This document shows, one piece after another, positions 35,865 to 48,781 of a DNA stretch of 64,000 bases. The notes under the pieces are model-generated. The model was not told the origin of the DNA. It searched no databases and saw only the letters and a list, made by a program, of their open reading frames with translations. Origin of the DNA: Darksidea phi (taxonomy: Eukaryota > Ascomycota > Dothideomycetes > Pleosporales > Lentitheciaceae); contig JASJFT010000069.1 of assembly GCA_030770425.1 (NCBI GenBank), positions 1 through 64,000 of the forward strand, read 5' to 3'. Each line of letters begins with the position of its first letter. Positions within the stretch are counted from its first letter, which is position 1. Both the position numbers and the translations under genes were made by a program.

Positions 35865-36774
35865 AGGGTGAGATGAGGAAGTGAGGGGTTGGTTCGAAGA
35901 TATCTCGCGATAATGTGGGCTAGAGCAATTTAGTTCCAAGAAGAGGACATGTGTAGGATGTGAGCTACATGTCACCATACCGACACCCACGTAGCTCCGT
36001 AGTCTAGTTGCAAAACGCTAAATCATTGAGCTATACATCGTATCGTGTACCTTGGCCGGCGCAGTGTAGATCACTAGCCATGCTCAGTTGATACTCTACT
36101 TACTCTGTCAATATCGCATCTATGGCTGGATTTATGTCGCATCCGTAGCTCCAGGAACTTGAAAAGGAGCCTTTTGAGGTTGAGATTGTATACATATTCG
36201 TCACTTGGCCGCTCTAAGCCAACGGTTGAAGGAGACGTCGATGAAGTAAAGCACGGTGCGAGATAGCGGCTAATCGTTTGACCAGTCTGTTGACTACCTC
36301 GATGCACAGATTTTCGGCTGCGGTTGAGAAATGAAAGCTTAGTATATTGCCGCTGGCGCAAGTATTAGAAACCGCGGCGATTGAAGACTCCAGCTAACAT
36401 GCACGTCCTCCACGTACCGCCCATCACTGAAAGCAACTGTTGCAGTTGAAGTGGATGGAGAAGAAGTCAAAGAAAGACCAAGTTGGATTTCATTTTGCTA
36501 GGTAGATAAGAATGCAATCTGCAGATCCAGATGCAAGTCGTAGAGATTTGTAAAACGAGCGTTGAATGGGGGTAACCGGAGCGCCAGTAACAGCGCCAGA
36601 GTCCCAAATGCCGTAACAGGTCGAAGAGATCGTGCTGCCTCAAAAGACAAAAGTCCTCCCAAACGAGTGTGTCCTTATCCCCAACCCACTATCCCCGACA
36701 CATATACGTCACCATGTAAGTCAATTTGATCCAACCTCCACCATCTTCTCTCATCTCTATACCACCCGTCCGTC
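35865..36774. other. Convergent 3' intergenic region (GluRS/ENA-type ATPase)
   Basis: A 910-bp spacer at the 3' ends of two convergent genes. Small open frames are present on both strands (for example 36074-36361) but none is protein-like. No RNA gene or repeat was recognised. Confidence 0.5.
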
Positions 36775-39700
36775 TTAGTGGCTGCTCTTCTCCCTCGCAG
36801 ACACAGGTTCGACTCCAATCCTCGCCTCGGCATCTTCGCGGGAAAGCACCACGTGCTTCCCGCTCCAAATACCAAAGCGTCTCTTGATAGCCTTCCAGAT
36901 CTCGATAGCTGCGACGTAAATGGCTACACAGCCCAAGCTGATGCCCCACTCCCATGTGATCGCGCCATGCTTGAAGACCTCGCGATTGATGATCGGCAGG
37001 TAGATGAGCGCGAACAAGACGGAGAAGCCTGCAGTGACAGCCCAGAAGAGGAAGCGATTGCGCCACACGGTAGAGAAGACGGAAAGACCGCGGGGCGTGG
37101 TGCTGTCTGGATAGAGGTTGAAGAGCGAGCGAGCGAAGTGCTTGACTTCCCATGCGGTGACGAGGAGAAGGAGCGTGATAGTAGCATATGTAGTTGCCCG
37201 AGCGCGGAAAACTACTTCGCAGGTATCGTTATAGCCTTCGTTGCAGCCACGTCCAAGACCGACGCCCATGTTGTCTGGCCCGACATATGCGACCAGGGAG
37301 AATGACATGAGGCACAATGCACCCACGAAGAACCCGTAGATGAATTTGTCGGTAATGAGCTCAGCCGTGAAGACGCCAATTTTGAGGTCGTGCGGCGGGC
37401 GGTACATGCTGTCCGACTGAGCCTCCTCAAGACCGAGACCAATGGCGAGGAAAGAGCTGGTAATGAGGTTGACCCATAGAATTTCGATGGGTGACAACGG
37501 AAAAACCGAGTGGTTGTCTTGGTCTTTAAAAGCGAGACCAATGAGAAGAAGGATGACCTGGGCGATATTGGAGATGAGCAAGTGCATGAGGAACTTCTGG
37601 ATGTTGTCGAATAGGCGACGTCCTTCCTCTACTGCTTTGACAATCGACGCGAAGTTATCGTCAGTCAAGACCATTTTAGCAGCATCCTTGGCAACATCGC
37701 TTCCAGCACCCATGGCGATACCGACGTCGGCGTTCTTAAGCGCTGGCGAATCGTTGACGCCATCGCCGGTCATGACACAGAAGCGTTTCCTACGATGAAG
37801 AGCTGCGACCATCTTGACCTTAGTAGCCGGACTGCATCGAGCGACGACTAGAGGTAGACGGTCCATGCTGTCGATTTGTTCATCACTCATTTGGTCGAAG
37901 TCTTTTGCGATCATAACGACTTTGCTTGCTTCTTCCTTGGAAAGCGATGCATTGAGGATACCAACTTCGCGGGCAATAGCCTCTGCAGTCCCAGGGTGAT
38001 CGCCTGTAAGCATATGGACAGTGATGCCAGCAATCTGGCATTCATGGACCGCACCCTTGGTTTCCAGGCGAGGAGGATCGTAGATGGCGACAAGGCCGAC
38101 GTAGTTCAAGTCTCTCTCGACTTGCTCACGCTGAACGAGTTTTGATCCGAGTGGTAGAATCTTGTGAGCAATGCAGAGAACACGGAGACCGTCCTTGGCC
38201 ATCGTCTCCGCCTTCTCGTTGATCTCAGCCTTCTCAGCGTCCGATAGGTCCAAGGTCGGGAGCATGAACTCAGTGGCACCCTTAGTATAGACATCGAGGT
38301 GACCGGCTTTCTTATCTTCGTAGACGACGGACATTTTCTTGACAGACGAGTCGAACGGGAATTCAGCGGCAAGCTGGATGTTGAGCTTGGCGAGAAGGTC
38401 TTCCTTGCCCATGTTGAAACGCATGGCGAGAACATGGAGCGCAATTTCAGTTGGCTCGCCAAAGGCTTGCCACTGTGCGGAGCTGGTGGGGTTTTGGCCG
38501 GAAGCTGTTGACGGGCGCGTGATGGTATCTGATTGTATAGTCGAAGCGTCAGTACCGTCATCATCTATGATCGTGATCCGATCTGAGATGTCCTTTTTGC
38601 CAATAGTCTGATCTTCACATGAAGACGGATCGACTGACTGCTCAACTTTGGACTGATTGCATAGAGCAATGGTCCGAAGGAAGCGGTTAGACGCAGTGTT
38701 TGCGACAAAATCGCGGGGGTAGATGCGCTCGCCATCCAGGGTGAGGTATCCGCTAGTGGGGTCGTAAGGGTGCATGGTGTCTTCGACCGTTAGCGTACCC
38801 AAGCCCGGAACGATCGCTCTTTTTGAAATCATTCGGCCTTGAGTTAATGTTCCTGTCTTGTCGGAACAGATGTTAGTGACACCGCCGACCGCCTCTATAG
38901 CCGAAGAAACGCGAATGATGACATTCGACCTTGCCATTGCTTTCGCACCAACCGCAATCGTGATGGTAAGCACGGCAATAAGAGACTCGGGTATGACGGC
39001 GACGGCGACACAGATACCATAGATGAGGACTTCGCCTCCTACCTGCCATTCGCTTGCTGAGAAGACAATGATGGCGAGAAGGATAGCGAGACCGAATAGC
39101 AGAAGAGCAAACTTGCTCAGCGTGATTTGGAGAGGAGTGCCGGTAAGGCCCAAGATGGCTTTGATCGTGTTGACAAACTTGATCCACAGCTTCTGGGAAA
39201 AGCTCTTGTTCTCAAGTCCGTCGTCCTTCTGACGAAGCATACTCGCGATCTTGCCAACTTCAGTGTTCATTCCGGTAGCGACGACAATTCCGGTACCGCG
39301 ACCTCGCTTCATCTCGCTTCCAGCGAAGGCGAGATTCGTCCGGTCACCAGTAGCCATGTCTTCATCGTCGAAAGTCAACAAGGGGTTCTTCTCAATTGGC
39401 TCAGATTCGCCAGTGAGGAACGCCTCGTCGGTGGAAACATTCATGCCATCAACGAGGCGCAGGTCGGCTGGGATGATGTTACCAGTCTCCAGCTGAACGA
39501 CGTCGCCAGGCACAAGGTCTACGGCTCTGACTTTTACGAGGTCTCCGCCGCGTAGTACTATGGATTCAGGTGCAGTAAGCTTCTTAAGCGACTCTATCGT
39601 CTTCTCTGCTTTGTAATCCTGCACAAACCTAGGGAAGTTAGCCGGTATTAGTTAAGAGCGAAGCTCGGACTTACCCGACGACAATGTTGAGAAGGATGAC

Positions 39701-40340
39701 TGCAGTGATTACGCCGCCTTCGATGTAGTCACTGATACCGAAGCTTAGTCCCATGGTGATGAGGAGAACCTTTAGCGAAGGGTTAGCGCAATGCCTGTTC
39801 AAAAAGCTAAGCTTGAAATGGTCCTATGGCTGGGCCAGATGCATGAAGCCGTGTCTTGACACTACTGGTGAGCAGCGTGGGGGTTTGGGTCCCCTCGCGG
39901 AACCTGCCGGCAATGGGCGCAGTGAATTGGAAGGCACAGCTTGGATGGAAGCTACCTACGAGAGTGAGACTGTTCGACACCTGCCTCAAGAGAATCGCCC
40001 ACAAGGATAGCCCTTCAGCTCCTTTAACCTTGTTAGGCCCATACTTCTCGAGGCGAGATCGCGCTTCGTCTGGATGGAGCCCATGGCTGTGAACATGTCA
40101 GCAGCTGTGCTCTACGAAGGTCGTGACGAAGTACCTGGTGTCGATAACCAGTTTCTCCGCGGTTTGCGAAGCTGTGATTGTGTGCCAGGCCGAGAAGGCC
40201 GGGGCATCGCCGTCGTCGCGTGACTTCGGGTGCGGATGATGATGGTGTTGTGTAGTGTCTGGCCCATGATAAGGTCGTATAGGAGGTTCACTTTCCTGAG
40301 GAGGAGTCTCCTCGACGGTAGGCAGTTCGGCTTGACCCAT
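36775..40340 (-). CDS. P-type cation ATPase, ENA/PMR2-like (type IID, Na+/K+ efflux)
   Basis: Membrane pump of the type II P-type family; closest in pattern to fungal ENA ATPases that export Na+ or K+ at high salt or alkaline pH. Exons 40340-40135, 40086-39960, 39769-39675, 39628-36775 give 1093 aa with consistent phases. Introns are 48, 190 and 46 bp. The N-terminal cation-ATPase region (LHPDEARSRLEKYGPN) is followed by the actuator motif TGES, VAVIPESL in M4, phosphorylation site Asp399 in DKTGTLTQ, TGDHPGTA, and hinge motif GDGVNDSPALKNADVG. The C-terminus (ITWEWGISLGCVAIYVAAIE) resembles ENA rather than SERCA or plasma-membrane H+ pumps. The N-terminal tail has a His-rich stretch. Ion specificity cannot be read from sequence alone. 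Confidence 0.9.
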
Positions 40341-41686
40341 TCAATAAGCAATAAAACACGGAGTGTTGGTTGTGGAGAGTAGGAATAGAGGGGCGCTGGC
40401 GGGGAAGTTATAGTCGTTTGGTGATCCAATGGCGGGGTCGCACACACTAGACGGGGAATACGTGGGTCCTTCCAAGCGTGGGGCGTCTTGGTAACGCCTC
40501 GGAGCGCTTTCCACCTCATGTCTTTGCCAGTAAAGGGCGGGCACATCGTTCCATGCAGCACGCCGTGTAGCTGCCTCTACACTCGATTACAGGCAGAGCA
40601 TTTGCGAGGAAACCACATCACGACACACGGCTGAAGGGTGGAATTGTACGAGCCTCGTCTTCCGCCCCGCAGCAAACGTCCAAGACTTGGCTGACGGCTC
40701 CAAGGAGTGTTCTTTGTGCATTCCTTGCTCTATCGACATCGACAGCACACAGCCGCCGTGCCGAGGCGGTTCGGCGTATTGGCAACAGGTGGGTGGCATT
40801 GCTTTTATTGGACGGACTTCGACTTCTTGTTCTTCTACATACTGAGAAGGGCATCCCGAGAGTGGTGGAGTGCATATCTGCGCGCAAATGCTCGGCCATG
40901 GTTGCGAACTCCAGTGTCAATAGCTGGCCGGTATCAATAGCCGGTATCGATAGCCAGAGCATGATTGGTGCGACAAATCTTCGTCCTCCGCTCTCTCGCT
41001 GATGGCAGTACGGTCGTTTGTCCAAGCGTGGAATATGGCGGCTTCGTCTGCTTGGCGCGTTCTTGGGGCGCTCGCCCGCGACGATACTCAATGCTCGATA
41101 CTCGATACTCACCATGCCCATCTCCGTGACCGAGAGGATAGCTACAGTGCTCGCAGGTCGGTATCGCGTTTTAGTGTATGGAAAGCTCACTGTGGATTTT
41201 CTAGAACGCCGTATCTGCACGTGCGAGCCCTGTCATCCAGTCAGATGTGGCCAAGGTAGAATGAAGCGGAACAACCTTGGCTCTTCTCTGCAGCAACGCA
41301 CACAGCGGAGAGGCGATTCTCGCTTCGGGATGCGAAGAAGAGAATAGAGCGTCTGATTGTTCCCCGAGATTCGAGACGAGGCAAGAGAGAGACGAACGAA
41401 GACAAGGCTGTGATTGGCTCGCTCCCCTTGGGCCTCGTGGCAGGTATTACCTTCAACGGCTGCATCTTATATCAGCATCATCCTCGCAGCAAACTCCCAG
41501 TGTTCTCGTCGTCACGTTTAGAGGCACAGGCAAGTAGAAGAATTTTCATTGAAGTCGGTCCAAGCTTGTGGGAGCGCCGATTGCCCCGATCCTAATGCAT
41601 GTTTCCCAAATTGTTTTCCAAACCCCCATCCAATGCAGAGTCGTAAAATCGTAAAGTCCGCTCCCTGCTCCCCTTGTTGCTGTCCA
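40341..41686. promoter_or_regulatory. Long upstream region of the ENA-type ATPase gene
   Basis: 1.35 kb between the ATPase start and the 3' end of the next minus-strand gene. It holds the ATPase promoter and leader. An open frame on the minus strand at 40618-41220 (200 codons) is Arg/Ser-rich without any recognisable domain and is not accepted as a gene. A small degenerate repeat lies at 40918-40960. Confidence 0.45.
40918..40960. repeat. Short degenerate tandem repeat (CAATAGCYGG-type)
   Basis: Three adjacent imperfect copies of a 13-17 bp unit: 40918-40934, 40935-40947 and 40948-40960, each built around ATAGCC and GGTAT. It lies about 0.6 kb upstream of the ATPase start. Function is unknown. 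Confidence 0.5.
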
Positions 41687-42021
41687 TCAGCTCTCCCTCA
41701 GCGTTTCCGCCTCTGAAATGTCTGAGGACGATCGGCGAGGCGCGAGTTGTGTGTCAGCCTCGGCCATCGCAGCCTCGAGAGACATGCTGAAGGTGGCTGC
41801 GAGATACTGAGCGTAGCGTTTCCGGTATGCTGCCGCAACGTCGTCTTTGGACTTGTACAGCTCCCGTTTTGACGAAACACCTGCTTTGAGATTAGAGGAA
41901 AAGCCGCTGTTCGAGCGATCAAGTTACCCGATGCGGGACTGAGAACTATTGAGGGCGGGCTGGGTGAGATCTTGGGAGAGGACGAAGGAGAAGGAGTGGT
42001 GTTGAAGGGAAGATGAGGCAT
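41687..42021 (-). CDS. Small two-exon protein of unknown function
   Basis: Two exons, 42021-41928 and 41880-41687, joined by a 47-bp intron (GTAACT...CAAAGCAG), give 95 aa. The second exon in the joined frame reads as a clean amphipathic helix (KRELYKSKDDVAAAYRKR, YAQYLAATFSMSLEAAMAEA) and then a Ser/Arg/Glu tail ending in ETLRES. Without splicing the downstream frame is basic and unprotein-like, so the intron is well supported. The N-terminal 32 residues are Ser/Pro-rich. The start could be MPHLPF at 42021 or MSDGIN at 42087 (117 aa). No signal peptide or membrane segment is visible. I do not recognise the family. Confidence 0.6.
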
Positions 42022-42087
42022 GATGACAGTGGTGGTAGTTCGGTCTTTAGGTGAGGATAGTTCTCTGGCGTTGATCCCGTCTGACAA

Positions 42088-44783
42088 AGACTAATAATGA
42101 TAGGTCTTCGTTGCGATGACTTTTGCTTTTTGGGAGCAGGAATCATCAGCTCTTATACACGGCGGCCACGATCTAGCACCTCACCGCAACATTCGAAACA
42201 GCACGAATCGCAGTCTAACGATAGGTCCCGACCCGGGCACGATGATGCCGCATGGCCATGCATCACGATGATGGCCGGCGCTTGTCTGTAATTGGCGAGC
42301 TATCAATTTACTTTGCGGGCGTGATCCATCGGGCCTAGCTGCGCTATTTTTCGAGATGCTCCACTCACCGCCAGATCACTTCCCGACCAAACAACGTCTG
42401 GGGAAAGCCACGATGTCTCAGGGGCAACGCTGACCACCCAATCTTTCTTTCAGCAACGTGCGTCTGGCACCCTGTCAACCGTGGATTCTTCTCATGTCGG
42501 TTCCTTGCTTGTGACTCAGCGATCTGCATCCATCGAGAGTCGAGACACTCGTGATACCTCGATACACAGAGGCTTCAGCCCAACGGCATGTAGCGTTACG
42601 CTCTATTGCGGAAGTCCCTAGCTTTCTGTGACTAACGCCGAGGTCTACTTGCACGCCTCGTTGCTGAGATGTCGCCACGTCTCCAGCTCGCTGGTTTTTG
42701 GAACGAACACGATGACACGAGGCACGCAACCAGTAATGCAAGGTGGACTGGTGATGACGACGGCCTCAACCATGGCTCCGCAATGGATGCACCCGTGGCC
42801 AAATGTAAACGAGCTGTTTTGCTGTTTTCGCTGCGATGCATGCACCGGCTCTCCGGCTGCATGGCCAACAACTGCGCCACCAGTTATCTCCCAGCTTCAG
42901 TTAGGACACCACTTCCTGGACCATTCGAGAATGCACTCGCCTGCAGCGCTTCTGCGCCTGGCTTCAACGAGACTTCAACCGCAACAAAGCGGCCTTAGCT
43001 ACGTCTAGCGTCTACCTCAACTCCACCCATCCGCCGGTAACATAGCCCTGCAGTCGCCAACAACAAGCCATGGTTTCACCATACGCTAGACAATCGCGAA
43101 CCTCCTCTATGACAGCATTGCGCGTCGGTTAAGGATGGAATTACGGAATGGAAATCGTGGAAGATGCACCCGAAGTAACGAGGAAACGCCTCCAATCGCG
43201 ATCCATGCAGGCATTGGCGTCACGAGATTCATCCAACCCTCGACGACGATCCTCGTGAGGGGCGCAATAATGCGGGGCCGCAGGGCGCCAGACTAGGGTC
43301 GGCAAATTCCCGTATGCCCACCAACATTGCTCAGGGCACACGACTTCCGCTCCCCCTCTTTTTGCGCGTTTTGATCGGAAACCCGGAAGCGGATTGTGGA
43401 TTTTCGTTTACTTGGTTCGTGTGCGTCGAGGCTTTCATTTGTCCTTGCAGAACCAAGATGGCCTGATCCGGTAATCGGGGATCCGACAGTAACGTTACGC
43501 GCAAGACAAAGATGAAGTAGACCCCTCGACCGTGGGACAGCGCAGCTTTCTAGTTAGAAAGAGGATGGGTCTTCAACCCACGGTTGCTCCCGACACTTGC
43601 TGAATTGTTATTATCATCTCAAAACGCGCAAGCTTCGCGCTTTTCCTGGCAGTAACAAGCTGCAGTTTGAAAGGCCGTACGAAGAGCACGACCCCTTACT
43701 TTCTCAACAGAACACCTTCTTCCTAGTTTCTGCTCTATATACCCCTCCCGCGCAAGTCATAGCACGGTCCCCCCTTCTCTAAGCCACCGTCTATGAGGCA
43801 TTTAAGATACGCTAAGCTTCCCGCAACGCAGGAGACAGGGTATTACCCCAACTCTAATCTGACTTCACTTGCAAACAGCAGATCAGACGGGGTTTACAGA
43901 AGCTACAGTGTCAATACTGAGTGGGCTAGCAACTTCCTTGCAAGTTTTACTGCTGCATGAGGCAGACTGCGGATGCGACATCCGTCTGCCCCCTGTCGGT
44001 GGGCTGACAGGAGCACAATGAGGAGCATGAGCAACTGGATTAGGTAGGGAACTACGGTTCGAAACTGCTCCCTTGTGCTGGAGTGCGCCGTTCGTTCAAC
44101 GTTACCCCGGAAGTGCGCGAATTCGGGTATTCGGGCAGTGTCCGTACGACATTGTTTTGGGAGGCAGCAGCTAGGCGCTTTGCGAGCGCAGCTATCGCAT
44201 ACGCTTTACTCTCTAAACATTCCCCTCTAGCAGACGAGCATCGTCTCAATCCCACTGAGTTCACGGCCTAGTCTGAGACTATGCTAAACACGCAACCGTC
44301 CTGCTCCAGCCTATATACGGAGGACATTAGTCCTCGACGATTGCCGTAGAGTATCTACACAGCACTCGCCACCTCATCACCTCACTGCTCAATTGACGCC
44401 AGAGTGCATACGTCGGAGTCAAAATGAGCCATTTTCGAACCCGCTTTGCCCTAATCCCCGTCTCCCCCATCACTGGACTCTCGACACTGCATCAATTGCG
44501 GTATTTTCGCCATGCAATGCAAGCTGCAGACGCAACCTATCCGTGGCTTCACCTTATTTCCGGGGAGGGGGGGAGGCAAATATGCTATATCCATGGTTGA
44601 ACAAACATGCACATATAGTGATTCTTGCAGCACGCGTTTTGGTGCAGACATTGGGAGCCACTAGTTTGAGAAGCTAGAGGATTGTTTCCGTTATACGACG
44701 GCTTTAGATGTATACAGGACGCAGCAGTGAAGCAGTGCGACCGTCGATCAGAAGCAACGAGGCAACAATGTCTTCGGCAATGC
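42088..44783. other. Gene-free stretch of 2.7 kb
   Basis: No open frame on either strand has protein-like composition or joins to one by plausible splice sites. Base composition is mixed, with a polypyrimidine-rich part at 44440-44480. The left end must hold the promoter of the small minus-strand gene; the right end is the 3' flank of the GH92 gene. A T-loop-like GGTTCGAA at 44059-44066 lacks a pairing stem and is not a tRNA. Confidence 0.5.
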
Positions 44784-47517
44784 TCAACTACCGCTCAGGC
44801 CTACCAACATGCCTTCATGCAGACTCGGTATCTGCGGCATTTCCCACCTCCGCTGCGCCGTCGAATTCGTCCCATTGCCGAACGGCCCCAAACTAGGCGG
44901 AACATCTTCTGGCCGCGTTCCCCAGGCGCTCTCCGTCGCACCGAGTGTCAGTTCGAGCGTGCCGCCTTCCAAGAAGAAGCTGTGTTGCAGCCAGTTCCTT
45001 GTGTACGGCTTTCCATTCAGCTTCGCCGACTGGATATACACTGCTTTTCCTGAAGGATCGAAGTTGATGTTACGGATAGTGGCAGTCTTGCCCGTCTGGC
45101 CATTGCGAATAGACACCGACTGGAAGAACGGCGGTGTAATAAAGTACACATCCTGCCCAGCATTCGGAAAGATACCCATCATAGTGAGCGCTTCGAACGA
45201 GCCCATCGCACCGCTATCGTCGTTCCCTGGTATACCGTTGAGCGTGTCGTTGAACTGGGAAGGTATGTAAAAGTGCGCTCGTTCGGCTGACTTAGCTGGC
45301 CGTCCGGCGTAATGGTATAAGAATACCTTCAAGAAAGCCTGCTCGTCTCCGATGTATGCCATGCCCGAGTCGTGGAAAAAATCGAGCCGCTTGACGAATT
45401 GCTCATTCCCACCTAGGGTTGCGATGAGAGTCTTCATATCCCCCGGTACAAAGAACGTGTACAACCACACCGGCCCCTCGTACGTCTCCCCGCCGCTCGG
45501 ATTCAGATAACACCCCGTGAAGTCTAGTAGTGGAGAACACCATATCGGGTCCTGGAAGCCCCAAGTACCATTCATATACCGCGGCTGCAAGAACCCTACA
45601 AAACCTGTATCGGTGCCGTTAATGAACGAGGTCTGATCTGCTTTGTACATGTTCTTCCAGTTGCCACTACGGCCCAAATACTTATTGTAATCGGCGGGGT
45701 GATTGAGCGCTTTGGAGAGAGTGGCAATGACGAAGTCGTTGTAGGCGTATTCGACAGTGCGGGATATGCTGCGTGTTTCGGTGCCGACGCCCTGGAGGTC
45801 GAGATTTTCAGTCGGGATGTAGCCGAGGGTTTTCCAGCTTTCCAGTCCGCCTCGTCCTGGGAAATGTGTTAACTAAGGCAACAAGGATTGGTAGAGGGAT
45901 AAGTACCTTCGACGTCCCAGTTCTGGGGCTCGATTTCGGCATCGGAAATGAGGGCTTCGTAGGCCAGGTTCCAATCGATACCCGCCGTTATATTCTTGAG
46001 GTAGGCATCTACGATGACGATATCGGCGTTCGAGCCGCCTTGTGTAAAGCCTGCAGCTCATCAGTCACTAGTCTCTTCAAATCGATTTGTTCCAGAGGCC
46101 TACCTTTGCAGAAGCTCATCCGACAATCCGGCAACTTTCCCACGTGCCGATAAATATCCAACAAACTCCTCACCATCAGCGTCTGACTATGCGGATCCAA
46201 CAGCGTAAGCAACGGATGAATACTCCTAAAGCTATCCCAAATACAATAATAGCTATCATAGTACGGCTCACCACCCTGCCAGTACGGATTCTCGCCCGTA
46301 TAGTCTTGAGGACTAATCATACTGCGATACACGCCGCTCCAAAACGCGCGAAGTAGGACGTCGCTCACACCACCCGGTTCAAGCTTGATAACGGAGAACT
46401 TTTCGCGCCATGCGGCCTCCGCGGCCTTTACCGTGCCGTCGAAATCGTGATTGGGGATCTCGCTTTCGGCGTTCCGACAGGCTTTTTCTTCGCTGATGAA
46501 GGACATGCCTACACGGACTTGTATCTGATTTGCATTGCTGGGCTTGTTGAATTGAATCCAACCGCCTGCTGGCCGCTCGGCCGCTCTTTCTGTTTCCGTG
46601 ATGACTTTGAGCGATTTTGCTTTCGCGGCGCGCGAGTTGGCGAATACGCCAGCGTCTTTTATGGCGGCGCCGGAGAAGTCGGCGCAGAAGAACGATTTGT
46701 ATTCGCCGATGCCGAAACTGGGGCTGAAGCTCCCTCCGCCTGACATGCGGCCTTTTGCAGAGGATATCTTGATGGTGCCATCTGTGCGTGAATGTGGCAG
46801 ATCTGACAGTTCGAGAAGTATCAGAGGGTTGAGCGTGGTATTAGGTGTAGTAGGCGTCTCAGGGAAGGTAAATCGGTACAGCGCTGTGTGGTTCGTCACG
46901 GTCATCTCAGCAGTGATTTGCGATTCGAGGGTTATGGTAAAGTAGCCCGGGCGCCCTTTGACCGTACCGTTGGTATAATTAATGGCGCGTTCCCAGGAGG
47001 TATATTTGCATGCGTTGATATCGTTGTTCGGACATCCGGCTTGGGGGAAGATTGGAAAGTTGCCCATTGAGGAGGCCTGGCCTGTTAGTTTTCGACTTAT
47101 TTTGGAGCAAGGCTGTTCAAGATGGGAAGACTCACACCTCCCGTCCCCGAGTCGTGCATGTGGGAGAAGCCATAGACCGGGCTGCCATCCGTCGAAAACC
47201 CGCCTTGATTCTCACCGATCACATCGGGACCGGCTTTTGCCATTCCTACTTTCCGTGAGTTTTTGGAATACCTGCAGTATACTTGGGGCATACCGAATGG
47301 CAATGTTGCGCCAGGGAAGACATGTCCTGAAACCTGTCAGTTAGTGTTTTTGCTCAACGTCTAGCAGTTTGACAGCCATACCTCCGTTTATGGTCCCAAT
47401 CAAAGTATCTACATAATCATACGGCGTCTTTCCCGTCGAGTTCTGACCATCCACACCTCTCCAAACCCCCAACATAGCCGTCGCAACCAAAACATTTCTA
47501 TTCCCACAGAACCACAT
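44784..47517 (-). CDS. Secreted GH92 alpha-1,2-mannosidase
   Basis: Exo-acting, calcium-dependent glycoside hydrolase family 92 enzyme that trims alpha-mannose, probably on N-glycans or mannoproteins outside the cell. Six exons: 47517-47382, 47326-47294 (33 nt), 47245-47136, 47076-46104, 46050-45907, 45856-44784; 822 aa, all phases consistent. A hydrophobic N-terminus (VLVATAMLGVW) after MWFCGNRN is a probable signal peptide. Family landmarks in order: DTLIGTINGGHVFPGATLPF, FSHMHDSGTGG, FGIGEYKSFFCADF, YYDSYYCIWDSFRSIHP, GGSNADIVIVDAYLKN, and GIPGNDDSGAMGSFEAL. Several N-x-S/T sites agree with secretion. At exon 3/4 two donor/acceptor combinations differ by one residue (Gln insertion). The C-terminal tail after ESAWGT lacks a GPI-like hydrophobic end. 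Confidence 0.92.
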
Positions 47518-48781
47518 TGCGGAAAAAAAATCAAGAAAAGAGTATTGGCGCTGTCAAAACCCGCAACGCAGCGAAGAAAAGACAGTCGCGCGGGATGGGC
47601 CCCGAACGACCCCACCCCCTCATTTAAGCAGCGCATTCCAACCGTACTTGGCAGGTAACAATTGACGAGCGCGCAAAGTGAGTGTAGTATGTGATGGCTG
47701 ACAGTGTAACCCGACAGGAACAAGAAAATGTCCGGCGCTTTACCCGGAAGAGGAAGCCGGAGTGATGCAATGTCTGCGGATGTGGCTGCGGGGTACATTA
47801 GCGCGTATGTAGGACGCGACAGTGTGGTGCTGGTGCGTTCTTGAGGATTTGATGTTTTTGCGCACGATTATGTGGTTTGGTAGATCGAGGCGCTTGGTGA
47901 GGTTTTGCATAAGCTTGACAGCTAACGCGAGTGAAAGGGTTCTTCTCCCCGTCCTCACATCATCAACGACAAATAGCCAAGAACTATTCAATAATTGACG
48001 GCATGCGAAATAGAAAACGCCGCCTGGGCGAATCCCTTAAGCGATCGCTATGGTTCGTCACATAGCAGGATTAATACCCAGCCGAGATCATCCGGCATAT
48101 TAGATGGTTGCTAGGATCCGCTTTCAAGGCTTTCCCCACAGTTACTTCTACGCGTCTGCGGACGCCCGCAGCATCTAGTTCTGGGACTCATTATGCTAAA
48201 ATTATAGCGGCTTCGCATACGGTGTACCAACGCGCTCTTCACGTATGTTTCCCGGGCCCGTAAGATCGGGAGTAAATTTACTGTGAAGCGCTTCACCATG
48301 TACTATTCCAGGTTAGGTCGCACTTCACATCGCATTATGCATGTACAGATTTAGATTTTGCTCGTCCTCGTCATAGGGACTATGTAAGCTTTCTACATAT
48401 ACAGTATAAAAAAAAGGCCTACAACGCATTATGCTTGATAGAAGACTTTAGGTACTTTTACGGAGGCCGAACCACAGCTAATACATCTACGTTGATAATT
48501 TCACACCGTACGTACCTACACCATCCATAGTTGTCCGCATCGGAGCACTGCTAATTCTATTGCTGGTTCGTTATTTTGACTATTTACAAATGCGCACATC
48601 CATGGAAGCGAAGAGTTAATGCAGCCAGCCTGGATAACCTGGATTGCAGCTGACAATGCAGTGTCTACGTCGACCCAATTTCCATCTTGCTACATGTCTC
48701 TATTTCTCCTCAAGCAAACGCCCTAGAAAGAATTGGCCTTCGCTTCCCAACCATTAGACAAACCACGGACAAGCAATTAGC
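47518..48781. other. Intergenic region upstream of the GH92 gene
   Basis: 1.26 kb with the GH92 promoter and the 3' flank of the RGG-protein gene. An A8 run lies just before the GH92 start. The segment 48300-48560 is AT-rich, with TATATACAGTATAAAAAAAA at about 48395-48414. No exon was recognised. Confidence 0.5.

Noticed and set aside
36074..36361. 95-codon open frame on the minus strand between GluRS and the ATPase
   Set aside because: Lies in a 3' convergent spacer; no conserved pattern.
40618..41220. 200-codon open frame on the minus strand upstream of the ENA-type ATPase
   Set aside because: Arg/Ser/Thr-rich without domain, helix or membrane pattern; no splice partners; GC-rich DNA gives such frames by chance.
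42628..43008. 126-codon open frame on the plus strand
   Set aside because: Cys/Thr/Pro-rich random-looking translation with no splice partners or domain.
44040..44080. tRNA-like GGTTCGAA loop
   Set aside because: The flanking bases do not pair into a T stem, and no acceptor, D or anticodon arm is present.
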